The notes under the pieces: model-generated
Database searches by the model: none
Told to the model about the DNA's origin: nothing
Seen by the model: only the letters and a program-made list of their open reading frames with translations
Assembly (NCBI GenBank): GCA_022925895.1
Contig: JAKSYS010000678.1
Span: 1 to 33,560 of the forward strand
DNA: 33,560 nucleotides
DNA from: Fragilaria crotonensis
Taxonomy: Eukaryota; Bacillariophyta; Fragilariophyceae; Fragilariales; Fragilariaceae
Reading direction: 5' to 3'
Program-made: the position numbers and the translations under genes
In this document: in pieces, positions 8,719 to 18,421 of the stretch
Numbering within the stretch: position 1 is the stretch's first letter
How the letters are laid out: each line of letters opens with the position of its first letter

Positions 8719-10244
8719 CTAGATGCGAATCTGATAGTTTCCAGCCTTCGTTATGTATCGAACCCATCGCTGGGTATTGTAACCAGACTTGTCGTAGACT
8801 CGCAAGAACCGAACATGCACGCCGCTCGCTGTAAACATAGGAACTTGAAACTCAACACCAATAGGAGGTCTGACCCATGGCTTAGGTCGCACAGTCGGCA
8901 TTAGGTCCACTTCCGCGTTAATGTGGCACTCGGCCTTACCTGGGAAACGCTTGACACGCCAGACAATCGCTTGCTGTTCAGGCTCATACTTCGCACGACC
9001 GAAAAGAGCCTTAATCTTTGCTTTAGCAGTGTTCTTAGGCACCGGAATCTTAATGACCACGTGCGTAGCGAACAACTGATCAGAGAAATTGGCAATGACC
9101 TTGAGGTTAATAGAGACTCTGTTTGAGGAAAAGGGTTAGAAAAATGCCGATCCCCCGCCTGTTCACAACACGAAGAGATTCGTACCTTGTATGTCCATGT
9201 TCTTCCTGAACGGCTGGAATAAATCTAAATGGTACGTTGATATTGTCCGTGACACGGTATCTCATAAGTTCAAATTCGCCGTCAGGTGGAATAAAGGTAA
9301 TCGTGCGATCGGCATCAAACTTTCCGAGGCGGACACATCGATGGAAAGTACAGTCATCAATTTCCACTCCTGGCTTGCGTTGGCCTGTCTCTTCCCGATC
9401 AATCACAAGCTTATCGTTCAGACCAAATTTGCATTCCGGCATGCCAGTCAATTTAGTATTCATCTGAACTTGACCAGTAACTTCATTACGCAAAACGCTG
9501 CCAGTGCTGGACAACAAAAGATTGACACTCTCCAAGACATCAATATAAACCTCATTTCTCTTGTGCTTAATGCCTTCACGTCGCCAATCGATTGCACCAG
9601 TAATTTGACTCGTCAACTGCGATGGCTCAGGTTCATCTTGAGGGCGGACGTTCCCCAAATTAATGTAGAGACGCAAGACATCCACAGCACAATTTTGAGG
9701 GTATCCAAAATCCATCGTTTCATCCATCAATTCGTAAATAAGCGTCATGTTGTTTCTCATGGAGTTCTCGTCAAACTCTTCCCCCAAGTAGGCCTTCAGG
9801 ATTGCAATCTTCTGAAAAAGGTACTCGAAAACCAATGCGGGATTCACGTTGGACCTAGTAATAGCGACAAAGTACATGTTCAAGTGACGTGTGTAGAGGA
9901 ACGAACAGTTCTCAATGCGTTTGACTGGAGCTTGAGTGCCGGTCTCCTTTGCAGCAATGACCTGTGTCGAAGAACCATGAGTACATGCGGGTCACGGCTG
10001 TGGGTCATCATACACTCCGTATGGGACGGTGATCAACAAGCAAATTGAGACCTACCTGAAGGCGAAAGGAGTCGGCTGCCGCACGGCTTACATCGTCACT
10101 GGATGCAAGAAAGGGACCAATTGTTGAGAATCATCAAAGAAGAAGGCGCACGCATACCACACGTGGACAAAGGAAAACCTACCGGTACTGCCGGGAGATC
10201 ATTACGTCTCCTTTTTGATTCAAGATCATGATCATAGAAATCAT
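8719..10244 (-). CDS. AP2M1: AP-2 clathrin adaptor complex subunit mu
   Basis: Four exons join to 426 aa: 10183-10244, 10056-10098, 9186-9961, 8719-9118. Introns are 84, 94 and 67 nt, each GT...AG; exon 2 is only 43 nt. The N-terminal longin-like part reads MISMIMILNQKGDVMISRQY, then RDDVSRAAADSFRLQ, close to AP-2 mu MI-GG-KGEVLISRVYRDD. Conserved blocks follow: LIYELMDETMDFGYPQN, SQITGAIDWRREGIKHKRNE, VYIDVLESVNLL, DDCTFHRCVRLGKFD, FIPPDGEFELMRYR, and the C-terminal mu homology domain ending WVRYITKAGNYQIRI. The length fits the family. It binds tyrosine-based cargo signals in clathrin endocytosis at the plasma membrane. AP-1 mu is less likely because the start resembles AP-2. Confidence 0.93.
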
Positions 10245-11497
10245 GGTGACTAAATCACGCTTCGGACGACAGATGGATCAAGAGCTCTGGAGTCTGGAGT
10301 CGATGGTCGAATGCTTGACAACGACTGGGTGCACGTCGGTTTTGGGGCACAGGAGCGACGGCGTTGGAGCACGGGAACAATATCGAGGGAGGCAGGAAGG
10401 TCCGGCCCAAGCACGTTTCGCGATTAAATAGATGTACCTTAAGGATGGGCGCGCCAGCCAATGTCCGGCCGGCGTGATGAGTGCTTGTTAGGATCTGTGT
10501 CGTTTCATTCGAGCTGGCAAGGTTCAGCAAATGTCAGCAGATTTCTTTTTCGTCAGCAAATGTCAGCAGATTTGCTTTTCGTCAGAAAATGTCAGCAAAC
10601 TTGATTCTCGTCAGCAAGCGTCAGAAGATGTCAGCATCACCGTAGCTTTTGTACTGGGAAAAACTCGTTTTCGTCAACATATGTCAGAAAATGTCAGCAG
10701 ATTCGTTTTTCGTCAGCAGATGTCAGCAGATTCGTTTTTTGTCAGCGCATGTCAGCAGATCTGTCTTTTCGTCAGCAAGTGTCAGCAAAACGAAGATGAC
10801 GCTGGCATATCCAGTTTAGCACCAGCCAGACACGGAACGGAAATGATTTTCGCCTCCGGCCAGCGTGTATTCGACCTTGATTCACGACTAAGCGTGTATT
10901 ACCGGACCTTCCAGCCCGAGTGAATCCTTGCGCTCTACTGTACAAGTTCCTACGCCTCTCCCCCGCACTAGTATCTCGTATGTACTCGGGCTAGAGGAGG
11001 GGGGCACTCTTGACACGAAGCAGCTACGCAGGGTTTTATGGTTGTAAAAGTATGATAGAGTGAAGATGGATAAAGATACCCGGATTTTCAGTATGCCCCG
11101 TGCATATGACATATGAATATGATATGCCTCGGATGACCACAGACCACAGGCAAAAGTATGTCATCCCAGTGTACTCTATGATACAAGCATACCAGGTACT
11201 CGGAGCTCGGAGTACAATCGTAGTAGAATACCTTGTACTACTACCAGGTACAGTACCAGGTACCATTATACCCGGAAGGACCTTGTCCCCCAGTACGTAC
11301 TCACGTACTGGTATGCACAGTACTGGCCTTGAGACGCGGTCATAATTCTTTTTCAAATATGGTACTACCAGTACTCTCTGGCCCTACTACTAGAACCTAG
11401 TACAAGAAGTACGTAAAAAATTGATCCGATGTGTGACATCGTAAGACACAAAAGCCTCTGGATTGCTGGATTGTGCCTGCTGGCCACGGATAGACAG
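10245..11497. other. Intergenic region between AP-2 mu and the RING-TPR gene
   Basis: The promoters of AP-2 mu (minus) and the RING-TPR gene (plus) should lie between 10245 and 11863. The interval contains the GTCAGCA repeat field (10531-10790), a GTAC-rich island at about 11150-11420 and, to the right, the palindrome. A 130-codon frame at 10531-10923 is made mostly of the repeats and is not called. Confidence 0.55.
10531..10790 (+). repeat. 29-bp degenerate tandem repeat rich in GTCAGCA
   Basis: Units begin ATGTCAGCAGATT... and end CGTCAGCAA. Clean copies start at 10531, 10560, 10589, 10691, 10720 and 10749, interrupted by about 70 bp of diverged sequence. GTCAGCA occurs twelve times, with near matches (GTCAGAA, GTCAACA, GTCAGCG). 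GTCAGCA resembles a bZIP (MARE/CRE) half-site. Confidence 0.8.
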
Positions 11498-11731
11498 GTA
11501 TGCTAATAGCGACCAAAGGAATTATGACCGACGATGACCGAAAATTAGAAACGGCCCTCTAGTTTTGCACACAGCCGAGTTAACTGTTAACCCGTGTAAT
11601 GGTGGCTTCCTATAGGCTATACGAAGCCACCATTACACGGGTTAACAGTTAACTCGGCTGGGTGCAAAACTAGGGCCGTTTCCAATTTTCGGTCATCCTC
11701 GGTCATAATTCCTTTGGTCGCTATTGCATAC
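11498..11731. repeat. 234-bp near-perfect palindrome (foldback / MITE-like element)
   Basis: The left arm (about 11498-11609) starts GTATGCTAATAGCGACC. The right arm (11623-11731) ends GGTCGCTATTGCATAC, its complement apart from one T. By eye the 109-112 bp arms differ by three substitutions and two small indels. The centre TATAG-G-CTATA (11611-11621) continues the symmetry. GTTAACTGTTAAC in each arm is a palindrome of its own. No clear target-site duplication and no coding content were found. It lies 132 bp upstream of the RING-TPR start. Confidence 0.88.
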
Positions 11732-11863
11732 ATACACCGGTACCCACAACGATTTCAGTACTTGTATGTACCCCATTTGAGACTTGAGACTGAACTTCAT
11801 CAGTCTCTCTCGTTGCCAGCAAAGCCTTCATATCAATTGACCAACCTACTACTCCAGGGCGCC

Positions 11864-13891
11864 ATGGGATTAGATTTGGATCACGTGGAGTCTGACCGAA
11901 GCCATTATGTGACATTTGTCTGCAAAATTTGCAACGGCTTAGCCGACATGAATGCAATGGTAACCGCCAAGTGTAGTCATGCATTCTGCAAATCCTGTGT
12001 CGATGATTGGTTGACAAAGTCGACTGGATGTCCGGTTTGTAACTTACCTTTGGAAGGTACATCAGGCGAAGAAAAGGGGTCGACTGGTCGAAAGGGGCCT
12101 TCTCCGAATGGTATCATGTCTCTTCAAACTTCGCAACCATTGGCATTTGCCTGTCTGTCGAGAATCAAGGTATGCTGTCCTCGTTGTACGACGTGGAGAG
12201 GAGAGTACGGACAGCTTGTGGAACACGTGAAGGTGCATAATTCGGCTCGAGATTCCGCTCCGCATGAACAAGTTCGAAGACCAGCCACCCGAAGGACTAC
12301 GGAAATTTTTTCGAGTCGACAGATGGGAAGTCCTGCTATTCGACGGCAGAATTCGGTGTCGATCCCACCAACAGCATCGGATTTCCGGAAAATGGAACCT
12401 CGAAGGTCCGTTGTTGCACCCTCCGCAACCAGCGAACCAGAGGAGTCACTTTCATGGCCAGACGACAGTCTGGGGAAGGAACCTGGCAGTGAAGGAGATA
12501 CTAGATCACAACGGGCCAAGAAAATGGGACGATCACCTGCACCGAATGCAGGACAGAATAAGGCTGCACTGTCCGAAGCAGGCATTCTGAAGGAAAAAGG
12601 AAACGCAAAGTTCAATAGAGGTGAATACGTGGAGGCCAAAGGCTTGTATGATCAGGCTCTGGCAATTGTCAAAGATATAAAGTTTTCCTCCGACGAAGAA
12701 AGAATTGCTGTTGCTTCTCTTTATTGTAACCGCGGAGCAACTTATGCGAAAGAGAAACTAACTGATGAGGCTATTCGTGATTATGACGCCGCTATCCGTA
12801 TTGCTCCTGAGTTCCCAAAGGCATATGCAAGGAAATGCAAGGTATTGGCAGCGAAGGGCAGATTGGCCGAGGCCAAAGCTTTGATGGAAACCGCTGTCTT
12901 AAAGATTCCTGGTGACAAAGCGTTGTTGGATGAACTCAAAAACGCAAATCGGATTCTTGAGGGGATGGAAACCATTACGAAGATGCTTCAGCTTCGTCAA
13001 TACGTTGAAGCCTGCAACGCTGGTGCATCCTTGCTGAGAACGACGGATAACATCGAAGCAATTCTATTGTCAGCTGAGGCGGACGCTTCCACAGGGCTCA
13101 TCGAATCTGCCTTGGAAAAGTGTGAATTCGTCTTGATGGGCGACCCAGCGAACGTGATTGGATTGAGAACTAAAGGTTGTGTATCGTTTTTGGCAGGAAA
13201 CATGGAGGTCGCGAGCAGCTTGCTCAAGGAGACCCTCAACCTAGACCCGAACGACGTCAACGCTAAAGAACTGCTGCGGGTGCACCGCAAGGTGCAGAAC
13301 GATTTGAATAAGGCTAGAGCAGCGTCTGCCGATGGATCCAGGGCTATGCTGAAAAAGGCTGTCGAATTCTTTACTTCCGCCATCGACGAAGAATCGATCC
13401 CTCCTTCATGCCCGCTGATGATTAGTCTACGAACAGAACGGGCAGAAGCTGCCATGCAATTAACGCACTTCGCAGGAGCACTCTCAGATGCCCGCGCTGT
13501 TATTGAAGCCAGCCCACGATGCGTGCAAGCCTGGGTGATCAAAACCAACTCGTTGATTGCCACTGGACGCGCGCTTGAAGCTCGGAACGAACTAAAGGGA
13601 GTCAGACAGACCTGGGCCCGCAACCTGCCTGAAATTGAGGGAGCGTATAAGCGTGCTGATTTGGAAGCCAAGATTGATGACGCTGACAAGGAACTTCGTG
13701 CGATGGTTTCGAGTCCTTCGACTGGGCGTAGGAGTGAGGAGCTTCAAGGTGAGCGATTGTCCAGCTCGGACCATCACGACACTCTTAGGGCTTCTGTTCC
13801 CAATCCCAGAGTCACTAGAAGGCCTAGTTACGAGGCAGGCAGGACAGACAAGCATTTAATGGCAAGCAAAGTCGTCGGTACACGGAGATAA
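11864..13891 (+). CDS. RING finger / zinc finger / TPR protein (probable E3 ligase or TPR co-chaperone)
   Basis: The frame is open from before 11714, but the first good start is ATG 11864 (GCCATGG), giving 675 aa. A RING-HC finger has ligands C20, C23, C37, H39, C42, C45, C56, C59. A second finger is likely at C105, C108, H121, H125. Residues 130-235 are disordered and Ser/Arg-rich. TPRs start at about 238 (AGILKEKGNAKF, LYCNRGATYAKE, AIRIAPEFPKAYARK), with a second helical-repeat block at about 370-620 as in DNAJC7-like proteins. Ubiquitin ligase activity is inferred from the RING alone. The C-terminus looks truncated: a relic copy at 17999-18401 has 7 extra bp at the position matching 13857/13858, which would carry the frame on to 14160 (767 aa). 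Confidence 0.85.
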   Translation: MGLDLDHVESDRSHYVTFVCKICNGLADMNAMVTAKCSHAFCKSCVDDWLTKSTGCPVCNLPLEGTSGEEKGSTGRKGPSPNGIMSLQTSQPLAFACLSRIKVCCPRCTTWRGEYGQLVEHVKVHNSARDSAPHEQVRRPATRRTTEIFSSRQMGSPAIRRQNSVSIPPTASDFRKMEPRRSVVAPSATSEPEESLSWPDDSLGKEPGSEGDTRSQRAKKMGRSPAPNAGQNKAALSEAGILKEKGNAKFNRGEYVEAKGLYDQALAIVKDIKFSSDEERIAVASLYCNRGATYAKEKLTDEAIRDYDAAIRIAPEFPKAYARKCKVLAAKGRLAEAKALMETAVLKIPGDKALLDELKNANRILEGMETITKMLQLRQYVEACNAGASLLRTTDNIEAILLSAEADASTGLIESALEKCEFVLMGDPANVIGLRTKGCVSFLAGNMEVASSLLKETLNLDPNDVNAKELLRVHRKVQNDLNKARAASADGSRAMLKKAVEFFTSAIDEESIPPSCPLMISLRTERAEAAMQLTHFAGALSDARAVIEASPRCVQAWVIKTNSLIATGRALEARNELKGVRQTWARNLPEIEGAYKRADLEAKIDDADKELRAMVSSPSTGRRSEELQGERLSSSDHHDTLRASVPNPRVTRRPSYEAGRTDKHLMASKVVGTRR

Positions 13892-14160
13892 ACCCGCGGG
13901 TCGCCAGCGTTATTACAGATATATCTGAGGACGCCGACCGCAGACGAATGTCGTATGGCGACCAACCGAGCAGACGGGAGAGTATAGTTGTTGATCGGGG
14001 AACTGCATTTGAAAAGTCTGATGTAGTCCGAGCAAATAGCAGAGAACCGAGATTTGAGAGTAAAAACACCAATCCAAAAGGGGAGAGCGTAACGAGACAG
14101 TCGATAAGGAGACCGAGTGTGAACGAAGATGACCTCAGGCGACGTATCAGCATGATATAG
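13892..14160 (+). other. Out-of-frame former C-terminal tail of the RING-TPR gene
   Basis: After the TAA at 13889-13891, coding-like sequence continues in another frame to the TAG at 14158-14160. It is basic and contains RRMS, RRES, RRPS and RRIS, the same R-R-x-S pattern as TRRPSYE just before the current C-terminus. The matching tail in the duplicated relic keeps the frame across CATTT...GGC because it has 10 bases there instead of 3. It ends 12 bp before the GT3 stop. The 675-aa product may be real today; the tail is probably ancestral. Confidence 0.6.
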
Positions 14161-14172
14161 GACATCGCCTAT

Positions 14173-15606
14173 TTATCCAGGATTGTCTTCCTTTCCATCC
14201 CTCTCAAAGGGATTTGTAGGATCATTCAGCATTTCTTGAAATAGGGTCTCGTCGTGGAAGTGCCAGCTCTTGTCAAAGTTCGCTGTCCCACCGCAATGCT
14301 TTTCTTTCAGTGATGTAGACACTTCATTCAAGGAATAGATCATTTTGCATAGCATCCACCCATGCAGTACAATGCTATGTTCGTTCTTTCCTTTCACAAA
14401 TTTTTCGCCTTCAACTCCGCTTGGAAAGGCGTTCCAGTCGTATATTTCAGCAACATTCAGAGGAGGTTCCCTGAGCAATGGGGCCTCGCACTCGAAGAAA
14501 TCCTCTCGAACCTTGTGTTTGCTGAAGAACCAGCGTCCGAGGGCATATCGGTGACAATAGTGCAAGACAAGTGGCAGATTCTCTTGTGGAATTTTTGGTG
14601 AGCAGGCCTCGGCTCGCGTCACATTGTCTAGGAACTTGAAACCCTCGTACTTGCCCCCATCTGATACATCGGATACCATAAAGTCGGGTGTCAGTTGATG
14701 AGCTAACTTGAGATGAGCTGCGGCAACGGAGAAGGCATACATTTCAGCCATGAAATGAGGAAAGAGGTCGTGCACGCGAGGTAGAAACTTGACCCAGTGT
14801 TTGGCAATAGCATACATATCTTTGCCGGTGGCCAAGTATGGCGGACCAGCTGGATAATACAAAGCCGCTTCACTATTTGTCAACTTATGAACCGGAGAGT
14901 CAGGTCCCACGACATGCGACACATTTCCATTCAAAGAAGTCAACCAGGCTGAACGATATCCGTATTTTTGAGCGATCGGAAATCCGTGGACTACCTTGTC
15001 GCCCTTGAGTGTGCCAATCCATGTAGGCTTGAAGTTGCCAAAGTCATGTGAAATTGGTCTCAGAAGCATCATGTCGGGATCCATAATGATAATAATGGAA
15101 TCATCATGGTCTGTGGCGTTCTCTGGGAAACCAAGTTCCTTTTCCATCCAGTCTAACAGCCCATATGGTTTGTTCCAGTACTTCTGGTTGTCACGCACGT
15201 CGAAATCAGGAGTTATGTGCATCTGAAAGTCTGCGTTAAGTGGAGCAATCTTTTCCGCATGAATCTTCGTCAACGCCGCCGCTTCTTCTTTTGTGCACCC
15301 CGAAACCAATCTTGTCACAGTTCCTGACTGTTTCACGTTCTTGGCAAAGTGAAAGAACGCCATTCCTTGCCAGTTCTGAAATGGCGAGCAACTTGTCGAG
15401 AACACCATATGATGGTGGGGCCCCGAACGTTTTGACTTGTGCTGCTGCCGGATTTGGTTGTCGCCTTCGGATGCTGCGACTCCAAGTAGAGGGTGGCTGT
15501 TTGACTGTATATTTGCCGGGGGGAGAAAGCTCATAAATGACAGCAAAGTCATCATACCCACCGCTGAAATGGCAAAAAACAGCATGAACGGTTGGATTTT
15601 CTTCAT
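14173..15606 (-). CDS. GT3: type II membrane glycosyltransferase, SGT1/HPAT-like, recent duplicate of GT4
   Basis: A 477-aa protein with a short cytoplasmic tail (MKKIQ), an anchor at about 6-29 and a lumenal catalytic domain: HMVFSTSCSPFQNWQ (66-80), YWNKPYGLLDWMEK (143-156), DxD in MDPDMMLLRP (DPD 176-178), YPAGPPYLA (251-259), LVLHYCHRYALGRWFF (346-361). About nine in ten residues match GT4 by eye. It differs from the other three copies at positions they share: R218 for Gly (YGYRSAW), Y290 for His and F292 for Tyr (EMYAFSV), and H352 for Gln (CHRYA). Activity may be altered. It should act in the secretory pathway on Ser or hydroxyproline acceptors, by family. It is convergent with the RING-TPR gene. 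Confidence 0.85.
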   Translation of the reverse strand: MKKIQPFMLFFAISAVGMMTLLSFMSFLPPANIQSNSHPLLGVAASEGDNQIRQQHKSKRSGPHHHMVFSTSCSPFQNWQGMAFFHFAKNVKQSGTVTRLVSGCTKEEAAALTKIHAEKIAPLNADFQMHITPDFDVRDNQKYWNKPYGLLDWMEKELGFPENATDHDDSIIIIMDPDMMLLRPISHDFGNFKPTWIGTLKGDKVVHGFPIAQKYGYRSAWLTSLNGNVSHVVGPDSPVHKLTNSEAALYYPAGPPYLATGKDMYAIAKHWVKFLPRVHDLFPHFMAEMYAFSVAAAHLKLAHQLTPDFMVSDVSDGGKYEGFKFLDNVTRAEACSPKIPQENLPLVLHYCHRYALGRWFFSKHKVREDFFECEAPLLREPPLNVAEIYDWNAFPSGVEGEKFVKGKNEHSIVLHGWMLCKMIYSLNEVSTSLKEKHCGGTANFDKSWHFHDETLFQEMLNDPTNPFERDGKEDNPG

Positions 15607-17729
15607 TGTTCCTCGTTCAATGGATGCATCGACGTTATCAGAGGGACGAGTACTATGCCGCTCAGAGGAATTGCATCGGCATAAATCATAACCAATGCTT
15701 AATCTCTCATGAACATCAGGCTTAAGTTTCTGCTAATGCTCCAAAAAAAAGGTAAGAGTGAGGTAAAGATGTGTGTGCAGTGTGCAATGAACAATGATGG
15801 AGATAAACGGTGTTAGACGCTCGATCCGAAAACCTGTGTCAATTTTGGGAAAGAGGTTCCAAATTGGTACTTCAAATCGGCATTTTACCAATTTGTGCTT
15901 TCCAAATTGGTAAACACTTCCAATTCGTTGTTGTTTCTTCGGTACATTAGCGCAGACAAAAAGGCGGCATATTCTATGCTCGTTGTGTTCCATCTCTCAG
16001 TAAGTCAACATCCTTGAACAAGAGGAATGTTACATCAGTTGAACAAATCAAATTCTCTGAGAAAGTTGGTAAGTCAAGACATTCCAAAATGCACATGATG
16101 CTGTTCCATCTTCTGGTCAACTGAGTGCTGTTTGGTGTTTTCCATTTGGAACACAACTTATGGGTGAGAATGCAGAGGATTTTGACCAGCTTGATAGGCA
16201 GGACCTCTCACAATTTGTTTGTTGGATCACAAATCAATATTATGTCATTCATAAATCTGTCTTGCTTGGGTGACCATGCATGGTTTGAAGACAGGGTTGG
16301 TGCTGAGAAGGCGAATGTAGTATCCTTGCATAACAAAAAGGTGATTTCAGCATCAGGAGCAGAAAATATAGGGTTGCTAGTCGCTAATGAATGCACAATT
16401 TACTGAGGATGCATTCTCAGAAGGGTATCACTCTTGATGACAACAACAGCATCCAAAACTTGTTGTAATGGCCAATGCCATACATGCAACTAATGAAGAC
16501 CCCGCCGCTTTCAAGTGGTACAAAGGAAACATCAATGAGTCAATTCTGAAATTTTACATTGATAGCAATTTGATGGAAGGCAACAACTTGACGAAAAGCA
16601 ACAGCAAGTGCTAAGGTGCAATGAATACATCTGTCAGAAGAAAGGGATTGCAGTTTGTGTTCATGATGATCAAGCAATGGCAAGGGAGGATTTAGATGCG
16701 TCGAACTTAGCTTACAGAAAATGGAACGCTTGTTAAAAGAACTAGCAAATAGAGATGGAGACTCACGGGATCCCAACTGATCACCCACTTTTCACTGTCA
16801 CCAAGGCAGATTCATACGAGTCTACATTCGATGCTTGATTGCTTGGTAGGAGCTAAAGCACGATAAGTTGCTTGCACCGAGACGAATCCTAGTAGTCGGT
16901 GTGAGAGAGGATCAGGCTTGATGTTGCCAATGAGGTTTCTAACAGCTTCCAGACTATTCTCCACTTCACTGAAAACTATGCAAATGCCTGCTTAACTAGA
17001 ATTTTCCATTGACTGAGCAAATCATTGAGGAGCAACTTGCTGTGAACCAGAGCGAGGGAATGGAATCAAAACATGATCAGAGATGACGTGTCCATTGTCT
17101 GCCAAACCATGAAAACCATGTGGCAATGAGTCAATCTATTGCTTTAGTAGTTTAGTTAAGGTCAGTGCATTTGCATCAGGGAAACTCCCAGGAGCTGTCA
17201 CTGATAAATTAAAGAAACTTACCAGAATGATTTGACAAAGCCTGAAACAATCAGGCTATCATTTTTGTGGTGACCTGAGTTAAATGCTACAACAGGTTCT
17301 CAGTCTCACTTGCTGAAGGGGATCTGATTAAGGCCGTCAACTTATCAACAAGTGCTCTGACACAGCCCCTGAAGATGGGCCTGGAAGCATGTGCCCTCAA
17401 AGTGTGAAGCAAACTTTTCCAATCCATCGATATCACAAGAATATGACGGGAGTGAATCAGGCTGAGGTTTTCGGTTCGTTCAAGTCATCGGAGAAAGGGT
17501 CCAGTCGGTGTCTGACGCGACGGAGGAAACATTCCTAGCGGCACCAGCGGCTGTCGCCCTTGGCGTGGGTTGCGTTGGTGATTTGTTCTGGGCAGCCGAC
17601 ACAGCAAGTCTCGAATTCGGGAAGTGAGGGTTGGAGACAAGCCAATGATCCTGAAGGTCTGGGCACAAAGGTGAGCAGATGTCTTTTGATGAGTTGGGTG
17701 ACTTCGGTGAAATCTTTGGACAGCTGTTC
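15607..17729. other. 2.1-kb gap with decayed, unidentified coding-like sequence
   Basis: No intact gene. A perfect 12-bp inverted repeat lies at 15884-15914. From about 16140 to 17400 short plus-strand frames read like protein but are broken by stops and shifts, for example near 16229-16404 (AWFEDRVGAEKANVV), 16470-16612 (NEDPAAFKWYKGNINESIL) and 16621-16734 (GIAVCVHDDQAMARED). At 17481-17628 there is an open piece (GVGCVGDLFWAADTASLEF). I recognise no family. An old transposable element or dead gene is the likeliest source. Confidence 0.4.
15884..15914. repeat. 12-bp perfect inverted repeat (hairpin)
   Basis: TTTACCAATTTG (15884-15895) and CAAATTGGTAAA (15903-15914) are exact complements with a 7-nt loop. 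A third CAAATTGG-like copy (CCAAATTGGTAC) lies just upstream at about 15859-15870. It is located 5' of GT3. Role unknown. Confidence 0.65.
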
Positions 17730-17998
17730 ACCTTCCCTTGGAACTATGAGTGTATTGGCTGCTGTTGACGAAATGACGTTGATTCCTTTGCGGGAGACAA
17801 CCATGGCGCACAGATTATCGAACTCATGGCACGGATTGGCCCTACATATCCAGAAACAGCTAGCTAGTTGTATTCTTATGGGGTAGAGTGGCTACTATTT
17901 GCAGCTAGCGACCCATCGCTACGGGCCTCATGCCTCGCAGAGGATTTTGCAACTTGAAGAGACGTCGTACTCGGATACGAGCTTCAAACAGAACGATT
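17730..17998 (+). pseudogene. Relic fragment of a NOP9-like gene
   Basis: This stretch matches about 20840-21120 of the intact NOP9-like gene. Shared words include GTTGACGAAAT (ATTGACGAAAT in the gene), CAGATTATCGAACTCATGGC, CTAGCGACCCATCGCTACGG and GATTTTGCA. Small indels and a TAG (17884-17886) break the frame. Only the part for roughly residues 45-138 is present. It runs directly into the RING-TPR relic. Confidence 0.8.
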
Positions 17999-18401
17999 CT
18001 CCAACTAGGATCATCACGTCAACGCTAGGGCGTCCGGTCCCAATCTCAGAGTAAGGCCGAGTTGCGAGCCACGCTGGAAAGGCATTTCACAAGTCCTGGC
18101 AAGCAAACTCATCGGCCCACAGAAATAATCGCGTGTCGAGCCTGTGCTACATCCGGAGCATCGGCAGAGCGTGGTATATCTGATGACGCCGATCACAGAC
18201 GAGTGTCTTATGGCGACCAACCGACGAACAAGGAGAGCGTAGGTGTTGATCGGGGAACGGGATTTGAAAAGTCTGATGTAGTCCGAGCAAATAGCAGAGA
18301 CCTGAGAGTAAGAAAACCAACCCAAAGGGGGAGAGCGTAACGAGATAATCGGTTAGAAGATGGAGTGCGCACGCAGATGACCTAAGACGACGTATCAGCA
18401 T
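17999..18401 (+). pseudogene. Relic of the RING-TPR gene 3' end
   Basis: This matches about 13745-14160, including GGGGAAC..., TTTGAAAAGTCTGATGTAGT and the final CGACGTATCAGCATGATATAG. It lacks all upstream RING-TPR sequence. Relative to copy 1 it has a 4-bp loss near 18078 and 7 extra bp at 18088-18097, and a later indel leads to TAA at 18338-18340. Part of it (18062-18340) is still open. It seems to keep the ancestral frame of the tail across the point where the parent gene has lost 7 bp. Confidence 0.8.
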
Positions 18402-18421
18402 GATATAGGATGTTGTGCCTA

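Larger units (their letters stand above)
13745..15635. repeat. Segmental duplication, copy 1 (RING-TPR 3' end + GT3)
   Basis: This block matches 17999-19890 in the same orientation: the last part of the RING-TPR gene and its tail, a convergent GT gene and about 30 bp before its start (GTTCCTCGTTCAAT shared). Homology fades beyond these points. Boundaries were set by eye and are accurate to tens of bases. Confidence 0.75.

Noticed and set aside
10531..10790. CRISPR-like array
   Set aside because: Units are back to back with no unique spacers, and the genome is eukaryotic.
10531..10923. 130-codon frame through the GTCAGCA repeats
   Set aside because: Its residues (QQ, FVS, MSAD) are generated by the 29-bp repeat; no protein evidence.
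11714..11863. N-terminal extension of the RING-TPR frame
   Set aside because: The upstream start is TTG, the sequence lies in the palindrome arm, and the first good ATG at 11864 sits just before the RING.
12997..13689. 230-codon minus-strand frame
   Set aside because: Antisense shadow of the TPR region, which has clear family motifs on the plus strand.
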